Origin: Dermatophilaceae bacterium Soc4.6
Lineage (GTDB): Bacteria > Actinomycetota > Actinomycetes > Actinomycetales > Dermatophilaceae
Assembly: GCA_039889245.1 (NCBI GenBank)
Contig: JAZGVH010000002.1
Coordinates: forward strand, 2,542,001 to 2,606,000
Length of the DNA: 64,000 nt
Direction: 5' to 3'
Positions 52,113-62,430 of this stretch are shown one piece after another (within the stretch, counting starts at the first letter, position 1; every line of letters starts with the position of its first letter). The position numbers were made by a program, and so were the translations under genes. The notes beneath the pieces were generated by a model that did no database searches, was not told the origin of the DNA, and saw only the letters and a list, made by a program, of their open reading frames with translations.

Positions 52113-53534
52113 TCAGGCGAGGAATGCGACCAGCTCTGGCGCCGCGCCGACGTAGGACGCCGGGGTCATGGCGCCGAGACGTGCGGAGACGTCGTCGGGC
52201 AGCCCGAGACCGGCGACGAACTCGCGCAGGTCGTCGCCGGTGATCCGGCGCCCGCGGGTCAGCTCCTTGAGCCGCTCGTAGGGGTTGTCCATGTCGGCGA
52301 CCCCCTGCGCACCGAGGGCCCGCATGGCCGACTGCACGGCCTCGCCGAGCACCTCCCAGTTGGCGTCGAGGTCGGCCGCCATCTTCGCGGGCACGGCGTC
52401 GAGCCCGGCGAGACCGCGAGCGACGTTGTCCAGAGCCAGGATCGAGTGACCGAAGGCCGAGCCGATGTTGCGCTGCATCGAGCTGTCGGTGAGGTCGCGC
52501 TGCAGCCGCGACTGCACGAGCGTCGAGGCCAGCACGTCGAGCAGGGCGTTGCTCACCTCGAGGTTGGCCTCGGCGTTCTCGAAGCGGATCGGGTTGACCT
52601 TGTGGGGCATCGTCGAGCTGCCGACCGTGCCCTGGCCCCGCACCTGCGCGAAGTAGCCCATCGAGATGTAGGTCCACATGTCGGTGCAGAGGTTGTGCAG
52701 CACGCGGTTGAAACGCGCCATGTCGGAGTAGAGCTCGGCCTGCCAGTCGTGGCTCTCGATCTGCGTCGTGAGCGGGTTCCACGTCAGGCCCAGGCCCTCG
52801 ACGAAGGCTCTGCTGATGGCGGGCCAGTCGGCATCGGGGACCGCGGCCAGGTGCGCGCCGTAGGTGCCGGTGGCGCCGTTGAGCTTGCCGAGGTACTCCG
52901 CGGTGGCGATGCGCGCCAGCTGTCGGCGCAGCCGGTGCGCGAGCACGGCGAGCTCCTTGCCGAGGGTGGTGGGCGTGGCCGGCTGGCCGTGGGTGTGCGC
53001 GAGCATCGGCACTGACCTCAGCTCGCGGGCGAGGTCGGCGACCTGGTCGACGAGCGCGGTCGCGCGCGGCAGCCAGACCGAGCGCACGGCCCCCTGGACC
53101 ATGAGGGCGTAGGAGAGGTTGTTGACGTCCTCGCTGGTGCAGGCGAAGTGGATGAGCTCGGTGAGACCGCGGTCGGTGGGCGCGGGGGCGACCACCGCGA
53201 GCCGCCGCTTGAGGAAGTACTCCACCGCCTTGACGTCGTGCACGGTCTCGCGCTCGATCTCGGCCAGCTCGGCCACCTCGTCGGTGCCGAAGCCGGAGAC
53301 GCAGCCGCGCAGCGCGGCCTTCTCGCTCGTCGTCAGCTGGCGCACGCCGGGCACGACGCCGTGGTCGGTGAGGTGGACCAGCCACTCGACCTCGACGTGC
53401 ACGCGAGTGCGGTTGAGCGCCGCCTCCGACAGGTGCTCGACCAGCGGTGCGACGGCCCCGCGGTAGCGACCGTCGAGCGCGCCGAGGGCGATCGGCGGGA
53501 CGGCATCAGCGAATGGCGTGGCACTGGGGCTCAT
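52113..53534 (-). CDS. purB: Adenylosuccinate lyase
   Basis: 473 residues from ATG. Fumarase/aspartase superfamily: IALGALDGRYRGAVAPLVEH, FACTSEDVNNLSYALMVQGA, LAHTHGQPATPTTLGKELAV (catalytic His) and the signature SSTMPHKVNPIRFENAEANL with the catalytic Ser in a mobile loop. The length and start match the E. coli PurB type. It cleaves adenylosuccinate to AMP and SAICAR to AICAR, two steps of purine synthesis. Confidence 0.95.
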   Translation of the reverse strand: MSPSATPFADAVPPIALGALDGRYRGAVAPLVEHLSEAALNRTRVHVEVEWLVHLTDHGVVPGVRQLTTSEKAALRGCVSGFGTDEVAELAEIERETVHDVKAVEYFLKRRLAVVAPAPTDRGLTELIHFACTSEDVNNLSYALMVQGAVRSVWLPRATALVDQVADLARELRSVPMLAHTHGQPATPTTLGKELAVLAHRLRRQLARIATAEYLGKLNGATGTYGAHLAAVPDADWPAISRAFVEGLGLTWNPLTTQIESHDWQAELYSDMARFNRVLHNLCTDMWTYISMGYFAQVRGQGTVGSSTMPHKVNPIRFENAEANLEVSNALLDVLASTLVQSRLQRDLTDSSMQRNIGSAFGHSILALDNVARGLAGLDAVPAKMAADLDANWEVLGEAVQSAMRALGAQGVADMDNPYERLKELTRGRRITGDDLREFVAGLGLPDDVSARLGAMTPASYVGAAPELVAFLA

Positions 53535-53622
53535 GGCCCCAGTCTCCCAGAGCGAGACGCACCCGGCGTACGCGAGGGAGGGCCGCCATCGGCAGCACCA
53601 CCACCGGCAGCACCACCACCGG

Positions 53623-54174
53623 TCAGGGCTGCGCGCGCAGCAGGGTGAGCAGCTGGTCGGGCCGGTCGGCGACCAGCAGGGCGTCGAGGGCGGGCCGGCG
53701 CACGAAGCCGGCGTCGGTCATCCCGGCGAGCGCATCGAGCAGGGGCCGCCAGTAGCCGGCGGTGTCGTAGAACACGACCGGCTTGTCGTGATAGCCCAGC
53801 TGCTGCCAGGTCCACACCTCGAAGATCTCCTCGAGGGTGCCGGCCCCTCCCGGCAGGGCGACGAATGCGTCTGCACGAGAGGCCATCTCGGCTTTCCGCT
53901 CGTGCATCGTCGCAGTCGTGACGAGTTCGGTCAGACCGTTGTGCGCGAGCTCGCGCTCGTGCAGCGCCTGGGGGATGACGCCGACGACCTCACCGCCGGC
54001 GGCGAGGGCCGCGTCGGCAACCAGACCCATGAGGCCGACGTGGGCCCCCCCGTAGACCACGCCGATGTCGGCCGTCGCGAGGTGGTGACCGAGATCGGTG
54101 GCGGCAGCGGCATACCGGGGGTCGTGGCCCGAGGCGGAGCCGGTGAAGACCGCGACGCGACGCAGCGGCCTCAC
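53623..54174 (-). CDS. LOG-family protein (cytokinin riboside 5'-monophosphate phosphoribohydrolase-like)
   Basis: 183 residues from GTG overlapping the preceding stop (GTGA). VAVFTGSASGHDPRYAAAAT, GVVYGGAHVGLMGLVADAAL and the catalytic PGGAGTLEEIFE motif with Arg-rich upstream (MHERKAEMASRADAFVALPG) define the LOG family. These Rossmann-like enzymes release free base from nucleoside monophosphates. Co-transcribed with a low-molecular-weight phosphatase gene. Confidence 0.92.
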   Translation of the reverse strand: MRPLRRVAVFTGSASGHDPRYAAAATDLGHHLATADIGVVYGGAHVGLMGLVADAALAAGGEVVGVIPQALHERELAHNGLTELVTTATMHERKAEMASRADAFVALPGGAGTLEEIFEVWTWQQLGYHDKPVVFYDTAGYWRPLLDALAGMTDAGFVRRPALDALLVADRPDQLLTLLRAQP

Positions 54175-54722
54175 GATCGGGGCCTGTCAGCCCGACCGGC
54201 CTCGCCGCGCCCGAGCCGCGCGCGCAGCTCGTCGACCAGCCCGCGGCAGGCCGCCTCGACCTCGCGGTAGCAGCGCTCGAAGTCGTCGTCGTCGCCGTAG
54301 AAGGGGTCGTCGGTCTCGAGGTCTGCGGCCGCGACGGCCACGGGGTCGTACTCGCGCACGAGGTGGATGCGCTCGCGCTCCTCGTCACTGCGGGCCAGCC
54401 GGACCAGCTGCTCGACGTGCCCGGAGTCGGACGCCAGCACCAGGTCGCGCCCGTCGAACCAGTCGGGGGTGAAGTGTCTCGCGACATGACTGGCCCCGTC
54501 GTGGCCGTGCCGGCGCAGGGTGCGCACGGTGCGGGGGTCGGCCCCGTCGCCGACGTGCCACCCGCCGGTGCCGGCCGAGTCGACGGTGACCGCGTCAGCC
54601 AGCCCCGCCTCGGCGAGCAGGTCGCGCAGCACGACGTCACCCATCGGGGAGCGACAGATGTTGCCGGAGCAGACGAAGGTCACGTGCAACGGTGGCCGGT
54701 GGCGGGAGTCGTCGGGGGGCAT
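54171..54722 (-). CDS. Low-molecular-weight protein-tyrosine phosphatase
   Basis: 183 residues. The active-site loop CSGNICRSPMG (Cx5R) lies near residues 18-28; VTVDSAGTGGWHVGDGADPR follows and the acidic partner DDPFYGDDDDF supplies Asp-Pro. It dephosphorylates tyrosine residues, often on bacterial tyrosine kinases for capsule or growth control. No such kinase is visible in the window. The LOG gene follows with a 4-nt overlap. Confidence 0.92.
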   Translation of the reverse strand: MPPDDSRHRPPLHVTFVCSGNICRSPMGDVVLRDLLAEAGLADAVTVDSAGTGGWHVGDGADPRTVRTLRRHGHDGASHVARHFTPDWFDGRDLVLASDSGHVEQLVRLARSDEERERIHLVREYDPVAVAAADLETDDPFYGDDDDFERCYREVEAACRGLVDELRARLGRGEAGRADRPRS

Positions 54723-54890
54723 CCACCGATCAAACCAGTGAGCCCCCAGTCCTGCTCGAACGGCCCCGCCGACAGCACCCGGGCGGCAGAGTCGACCACC
54801 ACGAGCCGCCGGCCACCACCAGCAGGGCCAGGAGCCCCGAATCGCCCTGTGGGCGGCTGCTATCGCAGCTCTCGGCTCCTCCGGCCCCCG

Positions 54891-55922
54891 TCAGCCCGCG
54901 TCGTCGTAGCCCTGCGGGTTGGCACTCTGCCAGCGCCACGTGTCGGCGCACATGTCGTCGATGGTGCGGCTCGCGTGCCAGCCGAGCTCGGTCTGTGCGC
55001 GAGTGGGGTCGGCCCAGTAGGCCGGCAGGTCGCCGCCGCGGCGGGCGACGACGTCGTACGGGATGGGGCGCCCCGACGCCCGCTCGAAGGCGTGGATGAC
55101 CTCGAGCACGGAGGTGCCCGTGCCGGTGCCGAGGTTCCACGTGCGCACCCGCTGGTCGGCGGGCGCGTCGGCGATCACGTTGAGGGCGGCGACGTGACCG
55201 GCGGCGAGGTCCTCGACGTGGATGTAGTCGCGCTCGCAGGTGCCGTCGGCGGTGGGGTAGTCGGCGCCGAAGACCTGCAGGCGCTCGCGGCGCCCCACCG
55301 CGACCTGCGCGATGAAGGGCATGAGGTTGTTGGGGATGCCCTGCGGGTCCTCGCCGATCTGTCCGGACGCGTGCGCGCCGACCGGGTTGAAGTAGCGCAG
55401 GATCGCGATCTTCAGCGACTCGTCGATCGCTCCCACGTCACGCAGGACGTGCTCGATCATCACCTTGGTGCGGCCGTAGGGGCTCGAGGCCGAGAGCGGC
55501 TCGTAGTCCTCGTGGTAGGGCACCGGCGCGTTGTCGCCGTAGACCGTCGCCGACGACGAGAAGACGAGGGTCGAGCAGCCGTGGCGGCGCATCGCCCGCA
55601 GCAGCGAGAAGGTCGACTCGAGGTTGTTCTCGTAGTACTCCAGCGGGATGTGGACGCTCTCACCGACGGCCTTGAGCCCCGCGAAGTGGATGACCGCGTC
55701 GATCTGCTCCGAGGCGAAGAGCGCCTCCGTCTTGTCCTTGTCGGTGAGGTCGAACGCATGCACCGGGATGGTTTCCCCGGACAGTGACTCGAGCCGCCCG
55801 ATGACGGCGGGCTTCGCGTTGCCGAAGTTGTCGACCACGACCACGTCGTGGCCGGCGGTGATGAGCTGGAGGACGGTGTGGGAGCCGATGTAGCCGGCAC
55901 CGCCGCTGACGAGGACGCGCAT
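54891..55922 (-). CDS. galE: UDP-glucose 4-epimerase
   Basis: 343 residues from ATG. MRVLVSGGAGYIGSHTVLQL gives the NAD loop (GxxGxxG) and VVVDNFGNAKPAVIGRLES; the catalytic Tyr-x3-Lys reads SPYGRTKVMIEHVLRD. GTCERDYIHVEDLAAGHVAA is also typical. Cytosolic; interconverts UDP-glucose and UDP-galactose. Length normal. The 168 nt between it and the phosphatase gene hold nothing I can support. Confidence 0.95.
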   Translation of the reverse strand: MRVLVSGGAGYIGSHTVLQLITAGHDVVVVDNFGNAKPAVIGRLESLSGETIPVHAFDLTDKDKTEALFASEQIDAVIHFAGLKAVGESVHIPLEYYENNLESTFSLLRAMRRHGCSTLVFSSSATVYGDNAPVPYHEDYEPLSASSPYGRTKVMIEHVLRDVGAIDESLKIAILRYFNPVGAHASGQIGEDPQGIPNNLMPFIAQVAVGRRERLQVFGADYPTADGTCERDYIHVEDLAAGHVAALNVIADAPADQRVRTWNLGTGTGTSVLEVIHAFERASGRPIPYDVVARRGGDLPAYWADPTRAQTELGWHASRTIDDMCADTWRWQSANPQGYDDAG

Positions 55923-55983
55923 GCGCCTACCGTATGCCGTGCCGCCCGGCCGCGGCTGCGTCCTGACGCCTCGTCACGTCGGC

Positions 55984-56388
55984 TCAGGGCTGGTCGGCCG
56001 CCGCCCGCCGCTCCTCGAGATCGTGCAGGGCCCGCCGGACGTCGTCGAGCTCTGCGGGGGAACAGGAGTCGAGGAAGTGCCGCAGGGCCGAACGCCGCTC
56101 GTCGGGGTCGAGCGGGGCCAGGATCGTGCGCAACGCGTCGGCGGTGAGCCGGTCGCGGCTCGCGGCGGCGGTGTAGCGCCAGGCCCGCCCGTCGCGGACC
56201 CGGTCGACCAGACCCTTCTTGGCCAGCCGGTCGAGCACGGTCATCAGGGTCGTGTAGGCCAGGTCGCGCTCGGTACCGACCACCTCGTGCACCTCGCGCA
56301 CGGTCGCCCCGGTGCCGTCGGCCCGGGCCCACAGCTGGTCCATGACGGCCCGCTCGAGACCGCCGAGCGTGGACGACAGGGGACTCAT
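55984..56388 (-). CDS. BlaI/MecI/CopY-family transcriptional repressor, last gene of the cyd operon
   Basis: 134 residues from ATG, only 6 nt after the cydC stop, so part of the cydABDC transcript. The winged-helix domain is complete: GGLERAVMDQLWARADGTGA, DLAYTTLMTVLDRLAKKGLV (recognition helix TTLMTVLDRL) and RVRDGRAWRYTAAASRDRL. The C-terminal dimerisation helices follow. No BlaR1 sensor-protease lies nearby. Two TACTAC-N5-GTAGTA palindromes upstream of cydA match the type of operator BlaI/MecI binds, so it probably represses its own operon. The inducing signal is unknown. Confidence 0.9.
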   Translation of the reverse strand: MSPLSSTLGGLERAVMDQLWARADGTGATVREVHEVVGTERDLAYTTLMTVLDRLAKKGLVDRVRDGRAWRYTAAASRDRLTADALRTILAPLDPDERRSALRHFLDSCSPAELDDVRRALHDLEERRAAADQP

Positions 56389-56394
56389 GTCGCC

Positions 56395-58155
56395 TCACCC
56401 TATGCGGCTGCGCGGGACGGCCCCGCCGAGGGTGATGACGCGGTCGACGAGACCCTCGGGCACCGCGTCGTGGCTGACCAGCACGACGGTGCGACCGGCG
56501 GTGGCCAGGGCGAGGTCGGTGAGGACGGCCCGCGCGGTGTCGGGGTCGAGGTGCGCGACCGGCTCGTCGAGCAGGAGCACCTGCCGCTCGGAGACCAGGG
56601 CCCGGGCCAGGGCGAGCCGGGCCCGCTCGCCACCGGAGACCCCGCGGCCGCCGACGCCGAGCCGGGTGTCGAGGCCGTCGGGCAGACCCGCCCACCAGGC
56701 CCCGAGACCGGCCCGGGTCAGGCCCTGGACGAGGCGCTCGTCGAGGTCGGCGCCGCTGAGCGGGTCGGGCTGGGGGCGGGCGACCCGCAGGTTCTCCCGG
56801 AGCGAGGTCGCGAGGACCCAGGGCTCGTCGCCGACCACCGCGACGCGGGAGCGGACGGCATCGAGCGGCAGGTCGCGCACGTCGACGGCACCCGTGTCGA
56901 CGGCACCCGTGTCGGGGGCGGCGGCCGACGGCGCCGCGCCGGTGACGACGTACGACCCCACCGAGGGGTCGAGGTGGCGGGCGAGCACGGCGAGCAGGGT
57001 GGACTTGCCGGTGCCGTTGGCTCCCGTGACGAGGCTGCGCGACCCGGGCGGCAGCCGCAGGTCGACGGGTGCGAGGTCGGGCCCGCCCCCGGCCGCCCAC
57101 GCGGCGCCGGCGCCCACCAGCTCGAGCCCGACGGGTCCGTCGGGGACCGCGGCAGGGGGCGTGCACCGGGTCGGCGACACGGCGGGGGTCGCGCCGAGCA
57201 GGTGGGTGAGCCGCCGGCCGGCCGACTCCGCGCGGGCCTGGGCGCGCACGGCGTCGGCGAGCGGGGCGAGCGCCTCCGCGAGGGCCACCGGGGTCAGCAC
57301 GAGCAGGGCGCCCAGCGCGGGCGAGGTGGCCCGCGACGCGACGAGCCCCGCGACCACGACGGCGCTGACCGCCGTGGCGACGCCCACCAGCACCGGGGTG
57401 GCGGCCTGGGTCAGCGCCCGCCCGCGAGACTGCGCGCGCGCGGCCGCGTCCCACTGGCCCTGGGCCTCGTCGAGCCACCGCTGCGCGTCCGCCCCGGCGC
57501 CGATGCCGAGCAGGTCCCGGCGGTGGACGGTGACGAGCCCCGCGACCCGCTGCACCTGGGCCCGTGCCTGCTCCAGCTGGGCCTGGCCGCGTCGCTCGAC
57601 CCCCAGGGCGAGCCGCACGACGAGCACGACCGCGGCAAGCAGGCCGAGGTGCACGAGGGCGACGGTCGGGGCGACGAGTGCCGTCAGCCCGGCGGTCACG
57701 ACCACGGTCAGGGCGGCCCCGGCCGCCGGCACCCCGGCCCGGACGGCGGCCTCGGTGACGTCGGTGACGTCGTCGACGACCCCGGTGAGCAGGTCGCCGC
57801 GGCGTCCCAGCCGGGCGGGGGTGAGGGGCACCAGGCGTCGGGCGACGTCCTCGCGGGCGCGGGCCAGCGCGTGCAGGGCCCGGTCGTGCGAGCGCAGCCG
57901 CTCGGCGTAGCGCAGCAGCGGCCGGGCCAGGCCGAAGGTGCGCACGGCGACGATCGCCGTCAGCAGGGTGAGGATGACCGGCCGCTCCGACGCGCGCACG
58001 ACCAGCCACCCCGACGTCGCGGTGAGCGCCACCCCCGACAGCGTCGCGCCGGCACCCAGCAGCACGGACGGGCCGTAGGCCGCCCACCACCCCCGGCGGC
58101 GCCTCGCCGCCGGCTCCGTCGGGCCACTTCCCGGCGTCCTGACACCGGTGCTCAC
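56395..58155 (-). CDS. cydC: Thiol reductant ABC exporter subunit CydC
   Basis: 586 residues from GTG overlapping the cydD stop (GTGA). Six membrane helices (about 25-310) precede an ATPase domain with Walker A TGANGTGKST, signature GVSGGERARLALARALV and Walker B VLLLDEPVAHLDPDT. Together with CydD it exports cysteine or glutathione to the outer face for cytochrome bd assembly. The ATPase part has a short TGAVDTGAVD duplicate segment near residue 420. The repressor gene follows 6 nt later. Confidence 0.93.
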   Translation of the reverse strand: MSTGVRTPGSGPTEPAARRRRGWWAAYGPSVLLGAGATLSGVALTATSGWLVVRASERPVILTLLTAIVAVRTFGLARPLLRYAERLRSHDRALHALARAREDVARRLVPLTPARLGRRGDLLTGVVDDVTDVTEAAVRAGVPAAGAALTVVVTAGLTALVAPTVALVHLGLLAAVVLVVRLALGVERRGQAQLEQARAQVQRVAGLVTVHRRDLLGIGAGADAQRWLDEAQGQWDAAARAQSRGRALTQAATPVLVGVATAVSAVVVAGLVASRATSPALGALLVLTPVALAEALAPLADAVRAQARAESAGRRLTHLLGATPAVSPTRCTPPAAVPDGPVGLELVGAGAAWAAGGGPDLAPVDLRLPPGSRSLVTGANGTGKSTLLAVLARHLDPSVGSYVVTGAAPSAAAPDTGAVDTGAVDVRDLPLDAVRSRVAVVGDEPWVLATSLRENLRVARPQPDPLSGADLDERLVQGLTRAGLGAWWAGLPDGLDTRLGVGGRGVSGGERARLALARALVSERQVLLLDEPVAHLDPDTARAVLTDLALATAGRTVVLVSHDAVPEGLVDRVITLGGAVPRSRIG

Positions 58156-59801
58156 GACCGCGCTCCCGTCGGCAGCGGGCTGCGGCGGGTGAGCTGTCCG
58201 TCGGCGAGCACCAGCCGGTGGTCGGCGCGGTCGACCAGCCCGGCACGGTGGGCCACGGCCACGACGCACCGCGTGCGGGCGAGGTCGGCAACGACGTCGT
58301 CGAGCCGGTCGCGGGTGTCGGCGTCGACGTGCGCAGTGGGCTCGTCGAGCAGCAGCAGGGGGGCCGTGGACAGCAGCGCCCGGGACAGGACCAGCCGGGC
58401 ACGCTGCCCGGCGCTCCAGCCCGTGCCGTCGTCACCGACAGCGGTGTCGAGGCCCTCGCGGTCGGCGACCACCGTGTCGAGGCCGACGACCCGCAGGGCC
58501 GCCCAGAGGTCGTCGTCCGTCGGGGCGCTGGTGGTGTCGAGGCCGCGGTGGGCGGCTCCCGAGCCGAGCAGGAGGTTGCTGCGCACCGTGCCGGGCAGGA
58601 GGAAGGGTCGCTGGGCCACCAGGTGGGCGGCAGGGCCCTCGACGGTGCCGGCGGTGGGCTCCCGGAGCCCGGCGACGACCTCGAGCAGCGTGGTCTTCCC
58701 GGCGCCCGAGGGGCCGGTGAGCACGGTCAGGCCAGGGCCGGCCGGGATCGTGAGGCAGAGGTGCTCCAGCACGGGATCGGGCCGACCGGCATACGAGATC
58801 GTGAGGTCGTCGAGCACCAGCGCGCCGGGTCGGCGGGGTGGGGTCGTCACGCCCGCGGGTCGCTCGAGGCGGCCCAGCACGGTGTCGAGGGCCAGGGCGC
58901 CGTCGGCGGCGGCGTGGAACTCGGCACCGACCCGGCGCACGGGCCAGTAGGCCTCGGGGGCGAGGAGGATGGCCAGCAGGCCGGTGTGCAGGTCGAGGTC
59001 TCCGGCGGCGAGCCGCACGCCGGCGATCACGGCGACGAGGGCGACCGAGATGGTGGCGACGACCTCGAGGGCGGTGCTGCTGAGGAAGGCGATGCGCAGG
59101 GTGGCGGTGGTGGCGCGACGGTGGCGCTCGCTGACCGCCCGCACGGCTGTGGCCTGGGCCTCCCCCCGGCCGTAGCCCACGAGGGTCGGCAGCCCGTGCA
59201 GCACGTCGGCGAAGTGGCCCGACAGGTCGGCCAGGGCGCGCCACCGGCGCTGGGTGGCGTCCTGCGTGGCCCGGCCGATGAGGGCCGCGAAGAGCGGCAG
59301 CAGGGGGAGGGTGAGCACGACGACGAGAGCGCTCCACGGGTCGACCAGAGCGAGCACGAGGAGGGTGACCGGGGGCAGGACGGCAGCTGCGGCCAGGGTC
59401 GGGAGGTATCGCGTGACATAGACCTCGATGCTCGAGCAGCCCTGGGCCACCAGCGTGCTGAGGTCTGACTCGGCCTCCGTGCCCGGTCGGGACAGCTCGT
59501 GCGCAACGAGGCGCCGACGCAGTCCTCCCGACACGCGCGCGGCAGCGGCCGCCGCGGTGCGCTCGCCGAGGCCGGCGAGCGCACCGCGGCTGACGAAGAG
59601 CACGGCCACCACGATCGCCGGGGTGACGACCGGTGCTCCGGCGACGAGCTCGGTCACCAGGGAGGCCAGGGCGATCACCTGGGCGACGGTGAGCAGCCCG
59701 GTGACGACTCCGACGGCACCGAGGGTCCCGATCGCCGCGCGGCTCTCGGGGACCGCGGTCAGCAGCCGGGGGTCGACGGGCCCGCGGGGGGTGCGTGCCA
59801 C
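58152..59801 (-). CDS. cydD: Thiol reductant ABC exporter subunit CydD
   Basis: 549 residues from GTG 5 nt after the cydB stop. Membrane part about 1-305; ELSRPGTEAESDLSTLVAQG and VEVYVTRYLPTL-like (SIEVYVTRYLPTLAAAA) segments match CydD, with EAYWPVRRVGAEFHAAADG at the end of the membrane domain. ATPase: TGPSGAGKTTLLEVVAGLRE, signature TGWSAGQRARLVLSRAL, and LLLLDEPTAHVDADT. Heterodimer with CydC. Confidence 0.92.
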   Translation of the reverse strand: MARTPRGPVDPRLLTAVPESRAAIGTLGAVGVVTGLLTVAQVIALASLVTELVAGAPVVTPAIVVAVLFVSRGALAGLGERTAAAAAARVSGGLRRRLVAHELSRPGTEAESDLSTLVAQGCSSIEVYVTRYLPTLAAAAVLPPVTLLVLALVDPWSALVVVLTLPLLPLFAALIGRATQDATQRRWRALADLSGHFADVLHGLPTLVGYGRGEAQATAVRAVSERHRRATTATLRIAFLSSTALEVVATISVALVAVIAGVRLAAGDLDLHTGLLAILLAPEAYWPVRRVGAEFHAAADGALALDTVLGRLERPAGVTTPPRRPGALVLDDLTISYAGRPDPVLEHLCLTIPAGPGLTVLTGPSGAGKTTLLEVVAGLREPTAGTVEGPAAHLVAQRPFLLPGTVRSNLLLGSGAAHRGLDTTSAPTDDDLWAALRVVGLDTVVADREGLDTAVGDDGTGWSAGQRARLVLSRALLSTAPLLLLDEPTAHVDADTRDRLDDVVADLARTRCVVAVAHRAGLVDRADHRLVLADGQLTRRSPLPTGARS

Positions 59802-59806
59802 CGGCG

Positions 59807-60820
<1,014 letters not shown>

Positions 60821-60877
60821 GCGGGATTCCTTGGGAACGAAAGGGTGGTCGAGGGTCGGTGCGTCGGCTGCCCGACG

Positions 60878-62365
60878 TCAGTAGGCGTACGCCAGCGGGG
60901 CGTTGTCGTCGTCCTTGTCGGGCAGGGGCTCGACCGGGGTGGCGCCCGCCTTGACCGCGGAGACGACCAGACGCATCTCGACGACGGCCAGCACGCCGTA
61001 GAGGAGCGTGAAGACGACCATCGAGGTCAGCACCTGCCAGGGCGGCACCGACGGGGAGACCCCGGTCTGGGTCGACATCAGGCCGAAGACGAGCCAGGGC
61101 TGTCGGCCGGCCTCGGTGAAGATCCAGCCGAAGGAGTTGCCGAGCACGGGCAGGAAGGGCACGACCAGGGCCGACCAGCGCCACACGGCGGCGCGGCGCC
61201 CGCTCGGGGTCGGTGTGCGCCCACCGCGGGTGGTCCACAGGACGATCATCGCGCCGAGGGCCGCGAGCATGCCGACGCCGATCATCAGCCGGAAGGTCCA
61301 GTAGGTCACAGGGATGGTGGGCACGTAGGCCGAGTCGGCGACCAGCGGGTTGCCCGAGGCCCCGTACGTCGACTGGTAGTCGGCCTTGAGCTCGTCGATG
61401 CCCTTGACCGGCCCGTCGAAGCTGCCCGTCGCGAGGAAGCTGAGCAGACCCGGCACGGTCACGGAGAACTTCTCGGACTGACCGTCGAGCGAGCCGATCG
61501 TCAGGATGGAGAAGGGCGCTCCGCCGTTGGAGCTCTCGTAGAGCGCCTCGGCGGACGCCATCTTCATCGGCTGCACCTCGGTCATGATCTTGCCCTGCAC
61601 GTCACCGGAGACCGCGACGGCGAGACCGGCGACCAGGGTGACGAGGGCGCCGACGCGGGCGGCCCGGCGGTACATGCGGGCCTCCGAGACGACGGTCGTG
61701 CTGCTCGTGGTGGGCTCGACGTCGGGCGCGCCCTGCTTGGCCTGGAGGAGGCGCCAGACGCCGACGCCCATGACGACGGCGCCGCCGACCAGGTAGGAGG
61801 CGAGCACGGTGTGCGGGAAGGTCACGAGCTGCACCGGGTTGGTCAGCAGCGCGAGGAAGTCGGTCATCTCGGCGCGCCCCGTGGTGGGGTTGAAGCGGAA
61901 GCCGACCGGGTGCTGCATGAACGAGTTGGCGGTGAGGATGAAGTAGGCCGAGAGCAGGGTGCCGACGTGCACAACCCACATGGTGGCGGCGTGCAGCCGC
62001 TCGGGCAGCCGACCGCGACCGAAGACCCACAGGCCGAGGAAGGTCGACTCGAGGAAGAACGAGGCGAGGGCCTCGACGGCGAGGGGGGCGCCGAAGATGT
62101 CACCGACGAAGCGCGAGTAGTCCGACCAGTTCATGCCGAACTGGAACTCCTGCACGATGCCCGTCACCAGCCCGAGGGCGAAGTTGATGAGGAAGATCTT
62201 GCCGAAGAAGCCAGCCAGCCGCTGGTCCTCCTCGTGGTGATTGCGCACGTACTGCGTCTGGAACCAGGCGACGATGGCCGAGAGACCGATCGTGACCGGG
62301 ACGAACAGAAAGTGGTAGACGGTGACGATGGCGAACTGCCACCGGGCGAGGTCTACAGCATCCAT
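60878..62365 (-). CDS. cydA: Cytochrome bd oxidase subunit I
   Basis: 495 residues from ATG with AGGAG upstream. YHFLFVPVTIGLSAIVAWFQ carries the heme b595 His; ALASFFLESTFLGLWVFGRG and MQHPVGFRFNPTTGRAEMTD match CydA, and VDIRPKT-free short Q-loop with GRQPWLVFGLMSTQTGVSPS is of the short-loop type. About nine helices. Quinol oxidation and oxygen reduction take place here. First gene of cydABDC-blaI; two BlaI-type palindromes lie between its start and paaK. Confidence 0.95.
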   Translation of the reverse strand: MDAVDLARWQFAIVTVYHFLFVPVTIGLSAIVAWFQTQYVRNHHEEDQRLAGFFGKIFLINFALGLVTGIVQEFQFGMNWSDYSRFVGDIFGAPLAVEALASFFLESTFLGLWVFGRGRLPERLHAATMWVVHVGTLLSAYFILTANSFMQHPVGFRFNPTTGRAEMTDFLALLTNPVQLVTFPHTVLASYLVGGAVVMGVGVWRLLQAKQGAPDVEPTTSSTTVVSEARMYRRAARVGALVTLVAGLAVAVSGDVQGKIMTEVQPMKMASAEALYESSNGGAPFSILTIGSLDGQSEKFSVTVPGLLSFLATGSFDGPVKGIDELKADYQSTYGASGNPLVADSAYVPTIPVTYWTFRLMIGVGMLAALGAMIVLWTTRGGRTPTPSGRRAAVWRWSALVVPFLPVLGNSFGWIFTEAGRQPWLVFGLMSTQTGVSPSVPPWQVLTSMVVFTLLYGVLAVVEMRLVVSAVKAGATPVEPLPDKDDDNAPLAYAY

Positions 62366-62390
62366 GCGGGGGGCTCCTGCGGCGAAGAAG

Positions 62391-62430
62391 TATCTACTAC
62401 GGTCGGTAGTAGATACTACGTCACGTAGTA
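62391..62430. promoter_or_regulatory. Two overlapping BlaI/MecI-type operators upstream of cydA
   Basis: TATCTACTAC-GGTCG-GTAGTAGATA arms (62391-62415) form a perfect 10-bp inverted repeat, and TACTACGT-C-ACGTAGTA (62414-62430) a perfect 8-bp one. Both contain TACTAC-N5-GTAGTA, centres 19 bp apart. They cover a minus-strand GATACT box (62394-62389) and overlap the 3' end of paaK. The arms equal those of the MecI/BlaI operator TACTACATATGTAGTA, which has a 4-base centre. Confidence 0.85.

Noticed and set aside
62391-62430. Rex operator for the cyd operon
   Set aside because: The Rex consensus TTGTGAA-N4-TTCACAA is not present; the arms are TACTAC/GTAGTA, which fit BlaI/MecI instead.
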